Notes under the pieces: generated by a model
Seen by the model: the letters and a program-made list of their open reading frames with translations, nothing else
Databases searched by the model: none
What the model was told of the DNA's origin: nothing
NCBI GenBank assembly: GCA_936450465.1
Contig: OW388301.1
Location: 23,247,268 to 23,311,267, forward strand
Direction: 5' to 3'
Length of the DNA stretch: 64,000 bases
Source of the DNA: Gibbula magus
Taxonomy: Eukaryota > Mollusca > Gastropoda > Trochida > Trochidae
In this document: positions 51,672 to 64,000 of the stretch, piece after piece
Layout of the letters: each line of letters opens with the position of its first letter
How positions within the stretch are numbered: the stretch's first letter is position 1
Translations under genes and position numbers: made by a program

Positions 51672-52075
51672 ACCTCTCGACGCACCACGTTTTTCACGAA
51701 TAAAAGAACTGCTATGTAACATATCAACAATAAATGAAGTTCAGAGTGTTATGTAATATCGACTATGATATCAACACCAAAAAAGGTCAACAGTCATTGA
51801 CTGAAACAGCTCAACATTGTGGAAAGCAAGGGAGGTAATCATGGAAAGAAATTCCGGCCACGCGTTAGTCACTGCAGTGAGAATGTGAGTTATTATTCAA
51901 TGCAGTAGAAATATGACTTTCTGCTGCTTATGTGCAAATATGGATTATATTTTCATTATATAATCACATGTTTCATTACTAATTATATAATAAGTTATTT
52001 TATTTAATTTTAACCGATAAATACCGCATTTGACCTATGTAGATATAATAAATCCCCATTATTGATTTTCAAACA
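51672..52075. other. About 400 bp present only in copy 1 of the block
   Basis: Copy 2 passes directly from TGTCTGTCACA to CAGTATTTCAACA at about 58288-58302. Copy 1 inserts about 400 bp between the equivalent points. No terminal repeats were recognised, so either a deletion in copy 2 or an insertion in copy 1 is possible. Confidence 0.6.
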
Positions 52076-52130
52076 GTATTTCAATAGTTTGTTGAAAATT
52101 GGGTATTGTTTTAATCGCATAATTAATTGC

Positions 52131-52496
52131 ATGAAATACTTCTGTTGTCTAAACAGAGTAAAACATGAAATACTTCTGTTGTCTAAACAGAGTAAAACAT
52201 TAACTACTTCTGTTGTTTAAACAGAGTAAAACATGAACTACTTCTGTTGTTTAAACAGAAGGAAACATGAAATACGTCTGTTGTCTAAACAGAGTAAAAC
52301 ATGAACTACTTCTGTTGTCTAAACAGAGTAAACATGAAATACTTCTGTTGTCTAAACAGAGTAAAACATGAAATACTTCTGGTGTCTAAACAGAGTAAAA
52401 CATGAACTAATTATGTTGTCTATACTGAGTAAAACATGAAATACTTCTGTTGTCTAAACAGAGTCATGAAACATGAAATACTTTTGTTGTCTAAAG
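52131..52496. repeat. 34-bp minisatellite (copy 1)
   Basis: About 11 units of AAACATGAAATACTTCTGTT plus GTCTAAACAGAGTA. The counterpart is at 58375-58760, with more GAGTGA variants and a different unit number. Confidence 0.92.
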
Positions 52497-52499
52497 GCG

Positions 52500-53300
52500 T
52501 ACTCTCAATTTCATACACATCAGTGTTGTGCCTTTATTTTTAGGTTAGTTCAAATACACTTGGGGTGCTGAAATCGAATTTTCAAGAAAGGTATTTGACC
52601 GGACAATTTTGCAATTAAGTCAACAAATTATTAAATGGAGAGGTGTAATTAGTAAAAGATGTGACCGATATAAATAATCTTCTTGGGTTTACATCTATTA
52701 ACGCCTCATTACTGTATACATGACGTCTTAAACAAATCAGTAACGCTCTTGTTTTGACTCTCATATCTCATCTATATATTAAAGGGGCAGTAAATGCAAT
52801 GTATTTGAAAAATAATGTCACCAATATTAAAACACCAGTCTCTCTTCGGAAAACCAAGTTTAAAAAATGAGTCTATAAGGTTCCGTAAAGTCATGGGAAT
52901 CGTTTTTGTCATTCGAAATAATAAAATGTGTTCACAATAAAATGGCCGCCATGCAATTTTTGCTTAATTCGCAACACTGTTATTACTACTTACGGATAAT
53001 TGGTTTGTGTTATAAGATATTTCACCCTCTCAAGTTTATATAAATGACATAAACTATCATTATGAAAGAGGAATTTGAAAAAAATAAAATTTGAAAAAAA
53101 CGTGCTACTGCCCCTTTAAGGAGATTCAAAACAACGATTTCTTAATACGCCCATCTGCATGAAATATGAACATATACTGTTTTAAAAATTCAAATTTAGT
53201 TAGTTGGCTTCTGAAGATGCTACTCTGTTTCAATCGCATTTATCAAGTGGGAGGAAATATTATTTTTAAGGTGACATTTCTTTGCGGTGTGTATACCGTA
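52500..53300. mobile_element. Degenerate family D element hosting a family A MITE (copy 1)
   Basis: Left part GTACTCTCAATTTCATACAC, CTTGGGGTGCTGAAATCGA and ATGACGTC; right part AAGGAGATTCAAAACAACGA and GTGACATTTCTTTGCGGTG. The two parts are separated by the family A insert at 52779-53119. In the uninterrupted family D copies at 38441 and 63971 the same point reads CTCGTCTAGTTAAGGAGATT. Confidence 0.7.
52779..53119. mobile_element. TTAA MITE, family A, with 5' internal deletion (copy 1)
   Basis: TTAA at 52779-52782 and 53116-53119. The left end is TTAAAGGGGCAGTA, but about 30 bp that follow in other copies (CACGTTTTTTCGCTC...) are deleted. The right end CGTGCTACTGCCCCTTTAA is intact. The allelic counterpart at 59042 keeps the left part. 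Confidence 0.9.
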
Positions 53301-53760
53301 TGTCAGGAGCGCCTGTTTACCTGATGCGATTTACATCCCGGTCATGTATTAATTATAAACGTGTATCATTAGTACCGGTAAAACAGATACAGTATGTTAT
53401 TTGTAATAAGCGTAATTATTATATATGCGTAAGTAATATATAATCACAATGGGCGTTTAATTTTATTCATTGGAAATGTCATGGCAATATTGCATCAATA
53501 ACATATGAACATGATTCGATTATGATGTTTGACAGTATTATGAATTTATTCATTAAAACAAGACAAACCAATTAAGGATACGAGGTTATATGGTTCAACC
53601 CCCAACAGCCATAGTTATAATCGTAATAAATTTCTCTATATAACCACTTCACTGGTAAATAAACCTATTTGTATGTAATTGTATTATGAAAAATATTTTT
53701 GTATAATCTCCGTCGGTGAATTAAGTATGCGATAATGCGATATCAGTGACAAATGTTACC

Positions 53761-54470
<710 letters not shown>

Positions 54471-55790
54471 GAGAGGAATAGGACAGACAGCAATTTTGTA
54501 TGAAAAAAGAACACTACTTCCCTGCTGACAAACACAACGACAGGTAGACAGTCAGAGATTACATGGAGAGACAGAGAGACAGAGATACAGACAGAGAGAC
54601 AGACAAAATAGAATGACATGCGTACAGTGAGAGACTTGATGGGAGACAGAGACAGAGAGACAGGATACAAAATGTAGAGGCCATTTATCATATAGCAACA
54701 ACTTCAAGACATTAAATTCAAGTTTAAATTTAAGAGACGACAAATCATGATAGCAGTTAATTCAGTTTTAGTCAATTAAAACATAATCAACGCAATTTGA
54801 AGAGTTCATTTAAACTTATCTATTTTGCAGAATTTAACAAACTATCTTTATGCTAATCACAAGAAATGGCAAACAGTTATGTTATGATGCGAGTGATTTA
54901 TTAATCAGTTATTACTGAGGATATTTTTATTTTTAAACGGGATATTAAGTCTAGTCATTGTTATTGTTTGATTATTATGCAGATTCACTTTATAAACGTA
55001 AATTAAAATCAATGAATCACATGAGCTTACATAATTTGCTCTCACAGAAATGTGATTTTTGAATTTTCAATTATATACTTTGAATGCATTATATAATCAG
55101 TGGTGGTTTTAGAAGGTATACTAAGTACCATATGTTGTAGTAAATTGTTATATAAATGCATGGAATTTATTCGAGCAAGACATTTAGTTAAGTGAAATTA
55201 GATTTATGTTATGAATAAAAAAAAAGTCATTTATAATGATTTTGTATGTATTGTATGTTAAAGGTATGAGATACACTATCGAACAAAATAAACAATATCT
55301 AATTTTCAAAAGTAGTGTTGCCAGATAAAGCCAATATTGAATGTTTTTCATAAGCATAATTAAAATAAACATATATACCATTTCATTCATAAAGATAATA
55401 TGCTTTTAATGTTATGTATGGTGAAACACACATTGGGTGCTGAAATAGTTAAAGTGAAATTAAAGTGAAATTTAATACAAAAATAAAAGATGTTCTCAAC
55501 ATAATGTACACTCTTGGGCTTTAATTCGCTGACACATCAATACGTTCATAAATATAAAAGAAAAGTTATATGACACGTTCGTAAGTCGCCTAGATTTTGA
55601 AGACGTGTTCTTTCAGAAACAGAAACAAAAATGCTATTTTCAGTTTGTTTCTTGAGATATGCAGCAGCCTGGAGGTAGTGTAAGATCTTGCTGCACGTGT
55701 AATGCGTTCCTGGGCTAAGAGTTTATCTCTTTTCACGCTAATTTATTAATTAAATATTAGTCATATCACAATTATATAGTATGTACTACC
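54471..55790. other. Unassigned AT-rich part of the duplicated block (copy 1)
   Basis: A weak family D fragment occurs around 55420-55600 (ACACACATTGGGTGCTGAAA, CATAATGTACACTCTTGGGC). Otherwise no gene. Confidence 0.4.
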
Positions 55791-55799
55791 TTGGCCACT

Positions 55800-56217
55800 T
55801 GAGTTTGGTCAATACGGAAAACTAGGCTAATATGAGATAAATTGGGCCAATACGAGACAAACTGGGCCAATATGAGGCAAACTGGGTCAATATGAGACAA
55901 ATTGGGCCAATACTAGACAAACTGGGCTAATATGAGACAAACTGGGCCAATATGAGACAAACTTGGCCAATATTAGACAAACTGGGCCAATACAATATGA
56001 GACAAACTGGGCCAATATGAGACAAACTGGGCCAAAATTAGACAAACTGGGCCAATACGAGACAAACTGGGCCAATATTAGACAAACTGGGCCAATACGA
56101 GACAAATTAGGCCAATACGAGACAACCTGGTCAGCAGGAGACAAACTGGGCCAATACGAGACACACTGGGCCAATACGAGACAAATTGGGCCAATACGAG
56201 ACCGACTCGGCCATTGA
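55800..56217. repeat. 20-bp minisatellite (copy 1)
   Basis: About 20 units of GAGACAAACTGGGCCAATAC with ATGAG, TTAG and similar variants. The unit is not a multiple of three, so the frames reading YWPSLS-type peptides change register and are not genes. The counterpart is at 61505-61978. Confidence 0.95.
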
Positions 56218-56524
56218 GCATGCGCAAAGACAAAATGGTCAAAGGACTGAAGCTATCTCAACAAAACGTTCAATAAATATATGAGTTCACCAACTTCATT
56301 TATAATTCTGATTATGATGTAAATGAACTCTTAATCTTTGCACAGATGAAATATAACGACATGCCAATACAACAGACCTCGTATCTGTAATTAGGCCAAA
56401 TTAATCAATGATACAAAAGTATATATTTCAAATTATGGTTGCTTTAAATCGCTAACGATTGTTATCGATTGTCAGTCCAGTCAGTCAGTCGCTTGACAGT
56501 AGGACTATTGATCGGCTTTCTATG
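56218..56524. other. No recognised feature
   Basis: Includes CAGTCCAGTCAGTCAGTCGC. No gene. Confidence 0.3.
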
Positions 56525-57004
56525 TAAACTGCCAGGCAAAAGAAAGAACACCTCAGTTGATTTAAGCATTTGTATGATTTTCACATGTATATATCTCAAG
56601 TTTTCGATGTCATAATCTAAAACTGAAAAGTACAGGTTTTTAGTAAGCAGTCAAAGAATACTTCTACATCTTTTTTTCATTTTAAATTTCTTTAAAAAAT
56701 ATGTTTGATGATACACAATCGTTCATCGACATATAAGACATATTTTATGTGAAAATTAATAAATGTACCTGAATCTGCACACATTAACAAACATGGTAGG
56801 GTCATGTTTCTAATTTCTTACCCCTGTCTTCTTTAAATAAAGATATTTTAACTACAATTTAACCACAGTCACCAATTATTTCATTCAAGCTACTGCAGAT
56901 AAGTATTATTCTATCGTGTCTTAGTCAAATGCATCTGATTTCTTTTGAATATTGAATTAATCAAAACCATATGAGGTGAGTACTTTATTTTGCCTGTAAG
57001 TTTA
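56525..57004. mobile_element. Family C MITE, full length (copy 1)
   Basis: Ends TAAACTGCCAGGCAAAAGAA and TACTTTATTTTGCCTGTAAG plus TTTA lie between TA sites. The interior is AT-rich and matches the other family C copies. The counterpart is at 62294-62773. Confidence 0.85.
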
Positions 57005-57659
57005 TTTACATATTATACATTTTGGGTATAAATAAATATAGGGAAGTACATGTGCAATTAGCCAAATGTTTCTAGGAATTGATTAAATAATTCTGTAAAT
57101 GCTATTAAAGGGGATATCGGTTGTTGCTCTGTAGATGTTTTACAACAAGTCGAATGTTACCGTAATACTGTTAGACTTAAATCTGTGCATATATGTCGAA
57201 TATTAAAAAGGATTCACGTTTTGACTTTGCAAAACATGAATTTCCCTTGATTATAAACTTAATATGTTGTTCTTTCATTACAGTTGTGAATGATTACTTT
57301 TTAATGAGTGGGGCTCCAAATTTTGCATTAATTATAGTATAAAGAAGTTTCTGAAAAAAACAGGATGAAGATAATTAGCAAACCTCTTTATGGAATGACG
57401 TTGAAAAAATAAATGTAAATGACAATAAATTGCGCGCCTAACGTTTGTATGATGGCATTTCCTTTGTTGAAAATTATGTTTAGAATGTTATGTTTAGAGA
57501 ACATCGTTGTATTTTATCAAAATTTAGATGTGGTATTTACCCTTGTACATTGAAACTGGCATGTATGTACAATGTATTGTATTTCAAACAACTTCTATCC
57601 GCAAGGCATTACTCGCGCCAGTCTCGATTACTGGCTAATTTAAGCCTTGCAGTATTTCC
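57005..57659. other. End of left contig, with the start of a family E MITE
   Basis: From about 57590, CTTCTATCCGCAAGGCATTA then GGCTAATTTAAGCCTTGCAG matches the left part of the family E element at 63358-63553. The contig stops inside the element. Confidence 0.6.
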
Positions 57660-57859
57660 NNNNNNNNNNNNNNNNNNNNNNNNNNNNNNNNNNNNNNNNN
57701 NNNNNNNNNNNNNNNNNNNNNNNNNNNNNNNNNNNNNNNNNNNNNNNNNNNNNNNNNNNNNNNNNNNNNNNNNNNNNNNNNNNNNNNNNNNNNNNNNNNN
57801 NNNNNNNNNNNNNNNNNNNNNNNNNNNNNNNNNNNNNNNNNNNNNNNNNNNNNNNNNNN
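57660..57859. other. Assembly gap of exactly 200 N
   Basis: Exactly 200 unknown bases. A fixed round length is typical of a scaffolding join of unknown true size. The sequence before and after the gap are the two ends of one overlapping block, so the real distance may be negative (overlap). Confidence 0.98.
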
Positions 57860-58374
57860 AAGAGCGTCGACTACCAAACGAAGGAATGCATGTTCGAATC
57901 CAGGTTAATGCATTACAAAAATTAATTTGTCATACTTTTAAAACCTAACACCCCTCTTGACTGGGACAGTCAATTACCAGTAAATTATAATCAACTGTTA
58001 ACACAATAGAGTGCCGTCATGACCATTGATTAATGGATTAGAAATGTATATTTTCGCGAGTTGCGCAGTCTAAATATATTATTTTTTGACTTCTCGGTTT
58101 TGTCAAATGTCCTATTTACTAAATTAAAGTACTTTTGCACATTGTGTAACTATCATTCAGTTTTTGAATACGGCATCCATGGTTGCCTTGCTTTATCGCG
58201 GTCTTCTTATGACGCCTTCCTATTGTTATATAGTGATTATAATAATATATAGAGACTATTTCACTGTTTTTGCCGAATATCATTTGTCTGTCACACAGTA
58301 TTTCAACAATTTGTTGAAAATTGGGTATTGTTTTAATCGCAAAAGAAACGCCGCCTCCTTTCCAACAGAGTGAA

Positions 58375-58760
58375 ACATGAAATACTCCTGTTGTCTAAAC
58401 AGTAGGAAAGATGAAATACTTCTGTTGTCTAAAGAGAGTGAAACTAAAGAGAGTGAAACATGAAATACTTCTGTTGTCTAAAGAGAGTGAAACATGAATT
58501 ACTTATGTTGTCTAAACAGAAGGAAACATGAAATACGTCTGTTGTCTAAACAGAGTGAAACATGAAATACGTCTGTTGTCTAAACAGAAGGAACATGAAA
58601 TACTTCTGTTGTCTAAACAGAGTGAAACATGAAATACTTATGTTGTCTAAACAGAGTCATGAAACATGAAATACTTCTGTTGTCTAAAGAGAGTGAAACA
58701 TGAAATACCTCTGTTGTCTAAACAGAGTCATGAAACATGAACTACTTATGTTGTCTAAAG
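58375..58760. repeat. 34-bp minisatellite (copy 2)
   Basis: Counterpart of 52131-52496: CATGAAATACTTCTGTTGTC plus TAAACAGAGTGAAA units, with extra GAGAGTGAAACTAAA variants and a different unit number. Confidence 0.92.
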
Positions 58761-59590
58761 TCGTACTCTCAATTTCATACACATCATTGTTGTGCCTTTA
58801 TTTTTAGGTTAGTTCAAATACACTTGGGGTGCTGAAATCGAATTTTCAAGAAAGGTATTTGGCCGGACAATTTTGCAATTAAGTCAACAAATTATTAATT
58901 GAAGAGATGTAATTCGTAAATGATGTGACCGATATAAATAACCTTCTTGGGTTTAAATCTATTAACGCATCAATACTGTATAAATGACGTCATTAAACAA
59001 ATCAGTAACGCTCTTTTTGACTCTCATATCTCATCTATATATTAAAGGGGCAGTAACAAGTTTTTTCGCTCAAATAAGTCGATGAAATGTATTTGAAAAA
59101 TAATGTCACCCATAGTAAAACACCAGTCTCTCTTCGGAAAACCAAGTTAAATAATGAGTCTACATGGTTCCGTAAAGTCATGGGAATCGTTTTTGTCATT
59201 CGAAATAATAAAATGTGTTCACAATAAAATGGCCGCCATGCAATTTTTGCTTTATACGCAACACTGTTATTACTACTTGCGAATAATTGGTTTGTGTAAT
59301 AAGATGTTTTACCCTCTCAAGTTAATATAAATGACATAAACTATGATTATGAAAGAGGAATTTGAAAAAAATAAAATTTGAAAAAAAGACGTGCTACTGC
59401 CCCTTTAAGGAGATTCAAAACAACGATTTCTTAAAACGCCCATCTGCATGAAATATGAACATATACTGTTTTAAAAATTCAAATTTAGTTTAGTTGGCTT
59501 CTGAAGACTCGATGCTACTCTGTTTCAATCGCATTTATCAAATTGGGAGGAAATATTATTTTTAAGGTGACATTTCTTTTGCGGTGTGTA
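58760..59590. mobile_element. Degenerate family D element hosting a family A MITE (copy 2)
   Basis: Counterpart of 52500-53300. The right end reads CATTTCTTTTGCGGTGTGTA, retaining one T more than copy 1. Confidence 0.7.
59042..59408. mobile_element. TTAA MITE, family A, full length (copy 2)
   Basis: TTAA at 59042-59045 and 59405-59408. The left end TTAAAGGGGCAGTAACAAGT is mutated relative to the family end, and the right end ACGTGCTACTGCCCCTTTAA is intact. It keeps the ~30 bp lost in copy 1. Confidence 0.9.
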
Positions 59591-60059
59591 TACCGTATGT
59601 CAGGAGCGCCTGTTAACCTGATGCGATTTACATCCCGGTCATGTTTTAATTATAAACGTGTATCATTAGTACCGGTACAACAGATACAGTATGTTATTTG
59701 TAATAAGCGTAATTATTATATATGCGTAAGTAGTATATAATCACAATGGGCGTTTAATTTTATTCATTGGAAATGTCATGGCAATATTGCATCAATAACA
59801 TATGAACATGATTCGATAATTATGTTTGACAGTATTATGAATTTATTCATTAAAACAAGACAAACCAATTAAGGATACGAGGTTATATGGTTCAACCTCC
59901 AACAGTCATACACTTATAATCGTAATAAATTTCTCTATATAACCACTTCACTGGTAAATAAACCTATTTGTATGTAATTGTATTATGAAAAATATTTTTG
60001 TATAATCTCCGTCGGTGAATTTAGTATGCGATAATGCGATATCAGTGACAAATGTTACC

Positions 60060-60178
<119 letters not shown>

Positions 60179-61500
60179 AGAAATAGGACAGACAGCAATT
60201 TTGTATGAAAAAAGAACACTACTTCCCTGCCGACAAACAGAACGACAGACAGACAGTCAGAGATTACATGGAGAGACAGAGAGACAGAGAGACAGACAAA
60301 ATAGAATGACATGTGTACAGTGAGAGACAAGGGGGTGTGAGGGCAAGGGATAGACTTGATGGGAGACAGAGACAGAGAGACAAGATACAAAATGTAGAGG
60401 CCATTTATCATATAGCAACAACTTCAAGACATTAAATTCAAGTTTAAATTTAAGAGACGACAAATCATGATAGCAGTTAATTCAGTTTTAGTCAATTAAA
60501 ACATAATCAACGCAATTTGAAGAGTTCATTTAAACTTATCTATTTTGCAGAATTTAACAAACTATCTTTATGCTAATCACAAGAAATGGCAAACAGTTAT
60601 GTTATGATGCGAGTGATTTATTAATCAGTTATTACTGAGGATATTTTTATTTTTAAACGGGACATTAAGTCTAGTCATTGTTATTGTTTGATTATTATGC
60701 AGATTCACTTTATAAACGTAAATTAAAATCAATGAATCACATGAGCTTACATAATTTGCTCTCACAGAAATGTGATTTTTGAATTTTCAATTATATACTT
60801 TGAATGCATTATATAATCAGTGGTGGTTTTAGAAGGTATACTAAGTACCATATGTTGTAGTAAATTGTTATATAAATGCATGGAATTTATTCGAGCAAGA
60901 CATTTAGTTAAGTGAAATTAGATTTATGTTATGAATAAAAAAAAGTCATTTATAATGATTTTGTATGTATTGTATGTTAAAGGTATGAGATACACTATCG
61001 AACAAAATAAACAATACCTAATTTTCAAAAGTAGTGTTGCCAGATAAAGCCAATATTGAATGTTTTTCATAAGCATAATTAAAATAAACATATATACCAT
61101 TTCATTCATAAAGATAATATGCTTTTAATGTTATGTATGGTGAAACACACATTGGGTGCTGAAATAGTTAAAGTGAAATTAAAGTGAAATTTAATACAAA
61201 AATAAAAGATGTTCTCAACATAATGTACACTCTTGGGCTTTAATTCGCTGACACATCAAGACGTTCATAAATATAAAAGAAAAGTTATATGACACGTTCG
61301 TAAGTCGCCTAGATTTTGAAGACGTGTTCTTTCAGAAACAGAAACAAAAATGCTATTTTCAGTTTGTTTCTTGAGATATGCAGCAGCCTGGAGGTAGTGT
61401 AAGATCTTGCTGCACGTGTAATGCGTTCCTGGGCTAAGAGTTTATCTCTTTTCACGCTAATTTATTAATTAAATATTAGTCATATCACAATTATATAGTA
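60179..61500. other. Unassigned AT-rich part of the duplicated block (copy 2)
   Basis: Nearly identical to 54471-55790. It contains an extra GAGACAAGGGGGTGTGAGGG segment near 60322 that is absent from copy 1. Confidence 0.45.
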
Positions 61501-61504
61501 TGTA

Positions 61505-61978
61505 CTACCTTGGCCACTTGAGTTTGGTCAATACGGAAAACTAGGCTAATATGAGATAAATTGGGCCAATACGAGACAAACTGGGCCAATATGAGGCAAA
61601 CTGGGTCAATATGAGACTAATTGGGCCAATACTAGACAAACTGGGCTAATATGAGACAAACTGGGCCAATATGAGACAAACTTGGCCAATATTAGACAAA
61701 CTGGGCCAATACAATATGAGACAAACTGGGCCAATATGAGACAAACTGGGCCAATATTAGACACACTGGGCCAATACGAGACAAATTAGGCCAATACGAG
61801 ACAACCTGGTCAGCAGGAGACAAACTGGGCCAATACAGCAAACTGGGCCAATACAGCAAACTGGGCCAATACAGCAAACTGGGCCAATACAGCAAACTGG
61901 GCCAATACAGCAAAATGGGCCAATACGAGACACACTGGGCCAATACGAGACAAATTGGGCCAATACGAGACCGACTCG
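61505..61978. repeat. 20-bp minisatellite with an 18-bp subfamily (copy 2)
   Basis: GAGACAAACTGGGCCAATAC units as in copy 1. In addition, about five successive shortened units AGCAAACTGGGCCAATAC lie at 61836-61922 and have no counterpart in copy 1. Confidence 0.95.
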
Positions 61979-62293
61979 GCCATTGAGCATGCGCAAAGAC
62001 AAAATGGTCAAAGGACTGAAGCTATCTCAACAAAACGTTCAATAAATATATGAGTTCACCAACTTCATTTATAATTCTGATTATGATGTAAATGAACTCT
62101 TAATCTTTGCACAGATGAAATATAACGACATGCCAATACAACAGACCTCGTACCTGTAATTAGGCCAAATTAATCAATGATACAAAAGTATATATTTCAA
62201 ATTATGGTTGCTTTAAATCGCTAACGATTGTTATCGATTGTCAGTCCAGTCAGTCAGTCGCTTGACAGTAGGACTATTGATCGGCTTTCTATG

Positions 62294-62773
62294 TAAACTG
62301 CCAGGCAAAAGAAAGAACACCTCAGTTGATTTAAGCATTTGTATGATTTTCACATGTATATATCTCAAGTTTTCGATGTCATAATCTAAAACTGAAAAGT
62401 ACAGGTTTTTAGTAAGCAGTCAAAGAATACTTCTACATCTTTTTTTCATTTTAAATTTCTTTAAAAAATATGTTTGATGATACACAATCGTTCATCGACA
62501 TATAAGACATATTTTATGTGAAAATTAATAAATGTACCTGAATCTGCACACATTAACAAACATGGTAGGGTCATGTTTCTAATTTCTTACCCCTGTCTTC
62601 TTTAAATAAAGATATTTTAACTACAATTTAACCACAGTCACCAATTATTTCATTCAAGCTACTGCAGATAAGTATTATTCTATCGTGTCTTAGTCAAATG
62701 CATCTGATTTCTTTTGAATATTGACTTAATCAAAACCATATGAGGTGAGTACTTTATTTTGCCTGTAAGTTTA
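62294..62773. mobile_element. Family C MITE, full length (copy 2)
   Basis: Counterpart of 56525-57004 with only a few base changes. Confidence 0.85.
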
Positions 62774-63357
62774 TTTACATATTATACATTTTGGGTATAA
62801 ATAAATATAGGGAAGTACATGTGCAAATAGCCAAATGTCTCTAGGAATTGATAGAATAATTCTGTAAATGCTATTAAAGGGGATATCGGTTGTTGCTCTG
62901 TAGATGTTTTACAACAAGTCGAATGTTTTCGTCATACTGTTAGACTTAAGTCTGTGCATATATGTCGCATATTAAAAAGGATTCACGTTTTGACTTTGCA
63001 AAACATGAATTTCCCTTGATTATAAACTTAATATGTTGTTCTTTCATTACAGTTGTGAATGATTACTTTTTAATGAGTGGGGCTCCAAATTTTGCATTAA
63101 TTATATTATAAAGAAGTTTCTAAAAAAACAGGATGAAGATAATTAGCAGACCTCTTTATGGAATGACGTTGGAAAAATTAATGTAAATGACAATAAATTG
63201 CGCGCCTAACGTTTGTATGATGGCATTTCCCTTGTTGAAAATTATGTTTAGAATGTTATGTTTAGAGAACATCGTTGTATTTTATCAAAATTTAGATGTG
63301 GTATTTTACCCTTGTACATTGAAACTGACATGTATGTACAATGTATTGTATTTCAAA

Positions 63358-63553
63358 CAACTTCTATCCGCAAGGCATTACTCCCGCCAGTCTCGATTAC
63401 TGGCTAATTTAAGCCTTGCAGTATTTCCCTAATTTCTGTTCTGGCGAATCCCAGCCCACTATGCATTTGGGTGATGTTAGCACGGTAAAGTGAAGGAAAT
63501 GGAGCAAGGTTTAAACCATCCAGGGGGAAGAGTTATGCCTTGCATATGGCAAT
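63358..63553. mobile_element. Family E MITE
   Basis: The left end CTTCTATCCGCAAGGCATTA and right end AGAGTTATGCCTTGCATATG are inverted and match the element at 16803-17033. The interior (CTGGCTAATTTAAGCCTTGC, AGTATTTCCCT) also matches. No clear target duplication was seen here. Confidence 0.65.
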
Positions 63554-63810
63554 ATGAGACAGTGTACAAAAACAACATTGAAGGCTACTAAACCTTGTTT
63601 TAGAAGTGTCCGTAGTTTGAAATCAGCACCGAAATTATATGTAAAAATAAATACGTGAGGTGAAATCCGAAAAACGTGTTCATGATATGATTGAATATGT
63701 ACAAATTTCATCAATTCTACATTAAATTTCTCTGACCATAAAAAAATGAAAACAATTTAAACCCTCAAGTAAAGAAGTATGCATCCAATTGCATCCATTT
63801 GGAAGGATCG
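63554..63810. other. No recognised feature
   Basis: Short spacer. The minus frame at 63511-63714 is not protein-like. Confidence 0.3.
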
Positions 63811-64000
63811 AGGAGAAATACGTAAGAGGTTTGCGGAAGTGTTAGAAGATTATCCGAAATTGTCCAAAATTGTCGACATAGATAGCCTTCTTTGACTTAA
63901 CTTTGTTGACGCGTCTTTACTTTAGGACGTAAAAAAACAAGCCAAAACTGCCTTTTTGACTCTTCAATCTCGTCTAGTTAAGGAGATTCGAAAAGGACGC
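63811..64000. mobile_element. Family D MITE, truncated by the window end
   Basis: AAATTGTCGACATAGATAGC, TTGTTGACGCGTCTTTACTT, then TCTCGTCTAGTTAAGGAGAT (63969-63988) match family D. The unoccupied TTAA at 63978-63981 is another empty site for comparison with the family A insertions. Confidence 0.65.

Noticed and set aside
55800..56217. CRISPR-like array
   Set aside because: 20-bp units without spacers. A minisatellite.

Overview
This window looks like AT-rich, non-coding nuclear DNA from an invertebrate animal, most likely a marine gastropod mollusc. That assignment is an inference. It rests on tRNA-headed SINEs with a GCGGCGTTAAAC tail (a type I associate with molluscs), several decayed LINE C-termini, spliceosomal signals, and very dense MITEs and minisatellites. 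There is no bacterial-type gene organisation. Only one convincing protein-coding piece is visible: a 3'-terminal exon on the minus strand (6746-7500) with beta-propeller-like repeats.

Layout. 1-0.67 kb: GC-rich degenerate repeats. 1.5-3.3 kb: three SINE pieces, one complete with a perfect 12-bp target duplication. 4-6.5 kb: MITEs and two LINE 3' remnants. 6.7-7.5 kb: the exon. 8.0-8.5 kb: a 12-bp minisatellite. 8.8-10.4 kb: two foldback elements carrying CRE (TGACGTCA) and CCAAT motifs. 10.88 kb: a hammerhead ribozyme. 11-14 kb: a LINE remnant, a 67-bp TTAA MITE and a 22-bp minisatellite. 15.1-17.4 kb: a 21-bp satellite interrupted by a MITE with a clear target duplication. 17.4-28 kb: nested MITEs. 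28.7-31.3 kb: a cluster of long hairpins and CRE motifs. 31.5-40 kb: SINE, 5S-like and MITE pieces. 40-41.6 kb: 60-bp repeats and a GC-rich island. 42.2-43.2 kb: a LINE remnant on the plus strand. 43.6-50.9 kb: MITEs, another CRE/hairpin element, a promoter-like site and a second hammerhead ribozyme. 51.2 kb to the end: two near-identical copies of one locus on either side of a 200-N gap.

Three points stand out. (1) Two sequences fold as type I hammerhead ribozymes with very short, self-complementary helix III, as known from Penelope-like elements and retrozymes. (2) One DNA-transposon class dominates. Its ends read TTAAAGG and it inserts at TTAA (T2/Kolobok-like). Occupied and empty sites can be compared inside this one window, which supports a TTAA target duplication. 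(3) A repeated architecture recurs: a long hairpin (28-75 bp arms, loop often rich in GAGCG) next to a body carrying CRE octamers and CCAAT boxes. It occurs at least six times and is the best candidate here for an under-described element type.

The tandem copies 51179-57659 and 57860-63428 are best read as an assembly effect, not biology. The homology starts at the first base after the gap and ends at the last base before it, as expected if two overlapping or haplotypic contig ends were scaffolded end to end. Differences between the copies are then allelic. All counts and alignments were made by eye.
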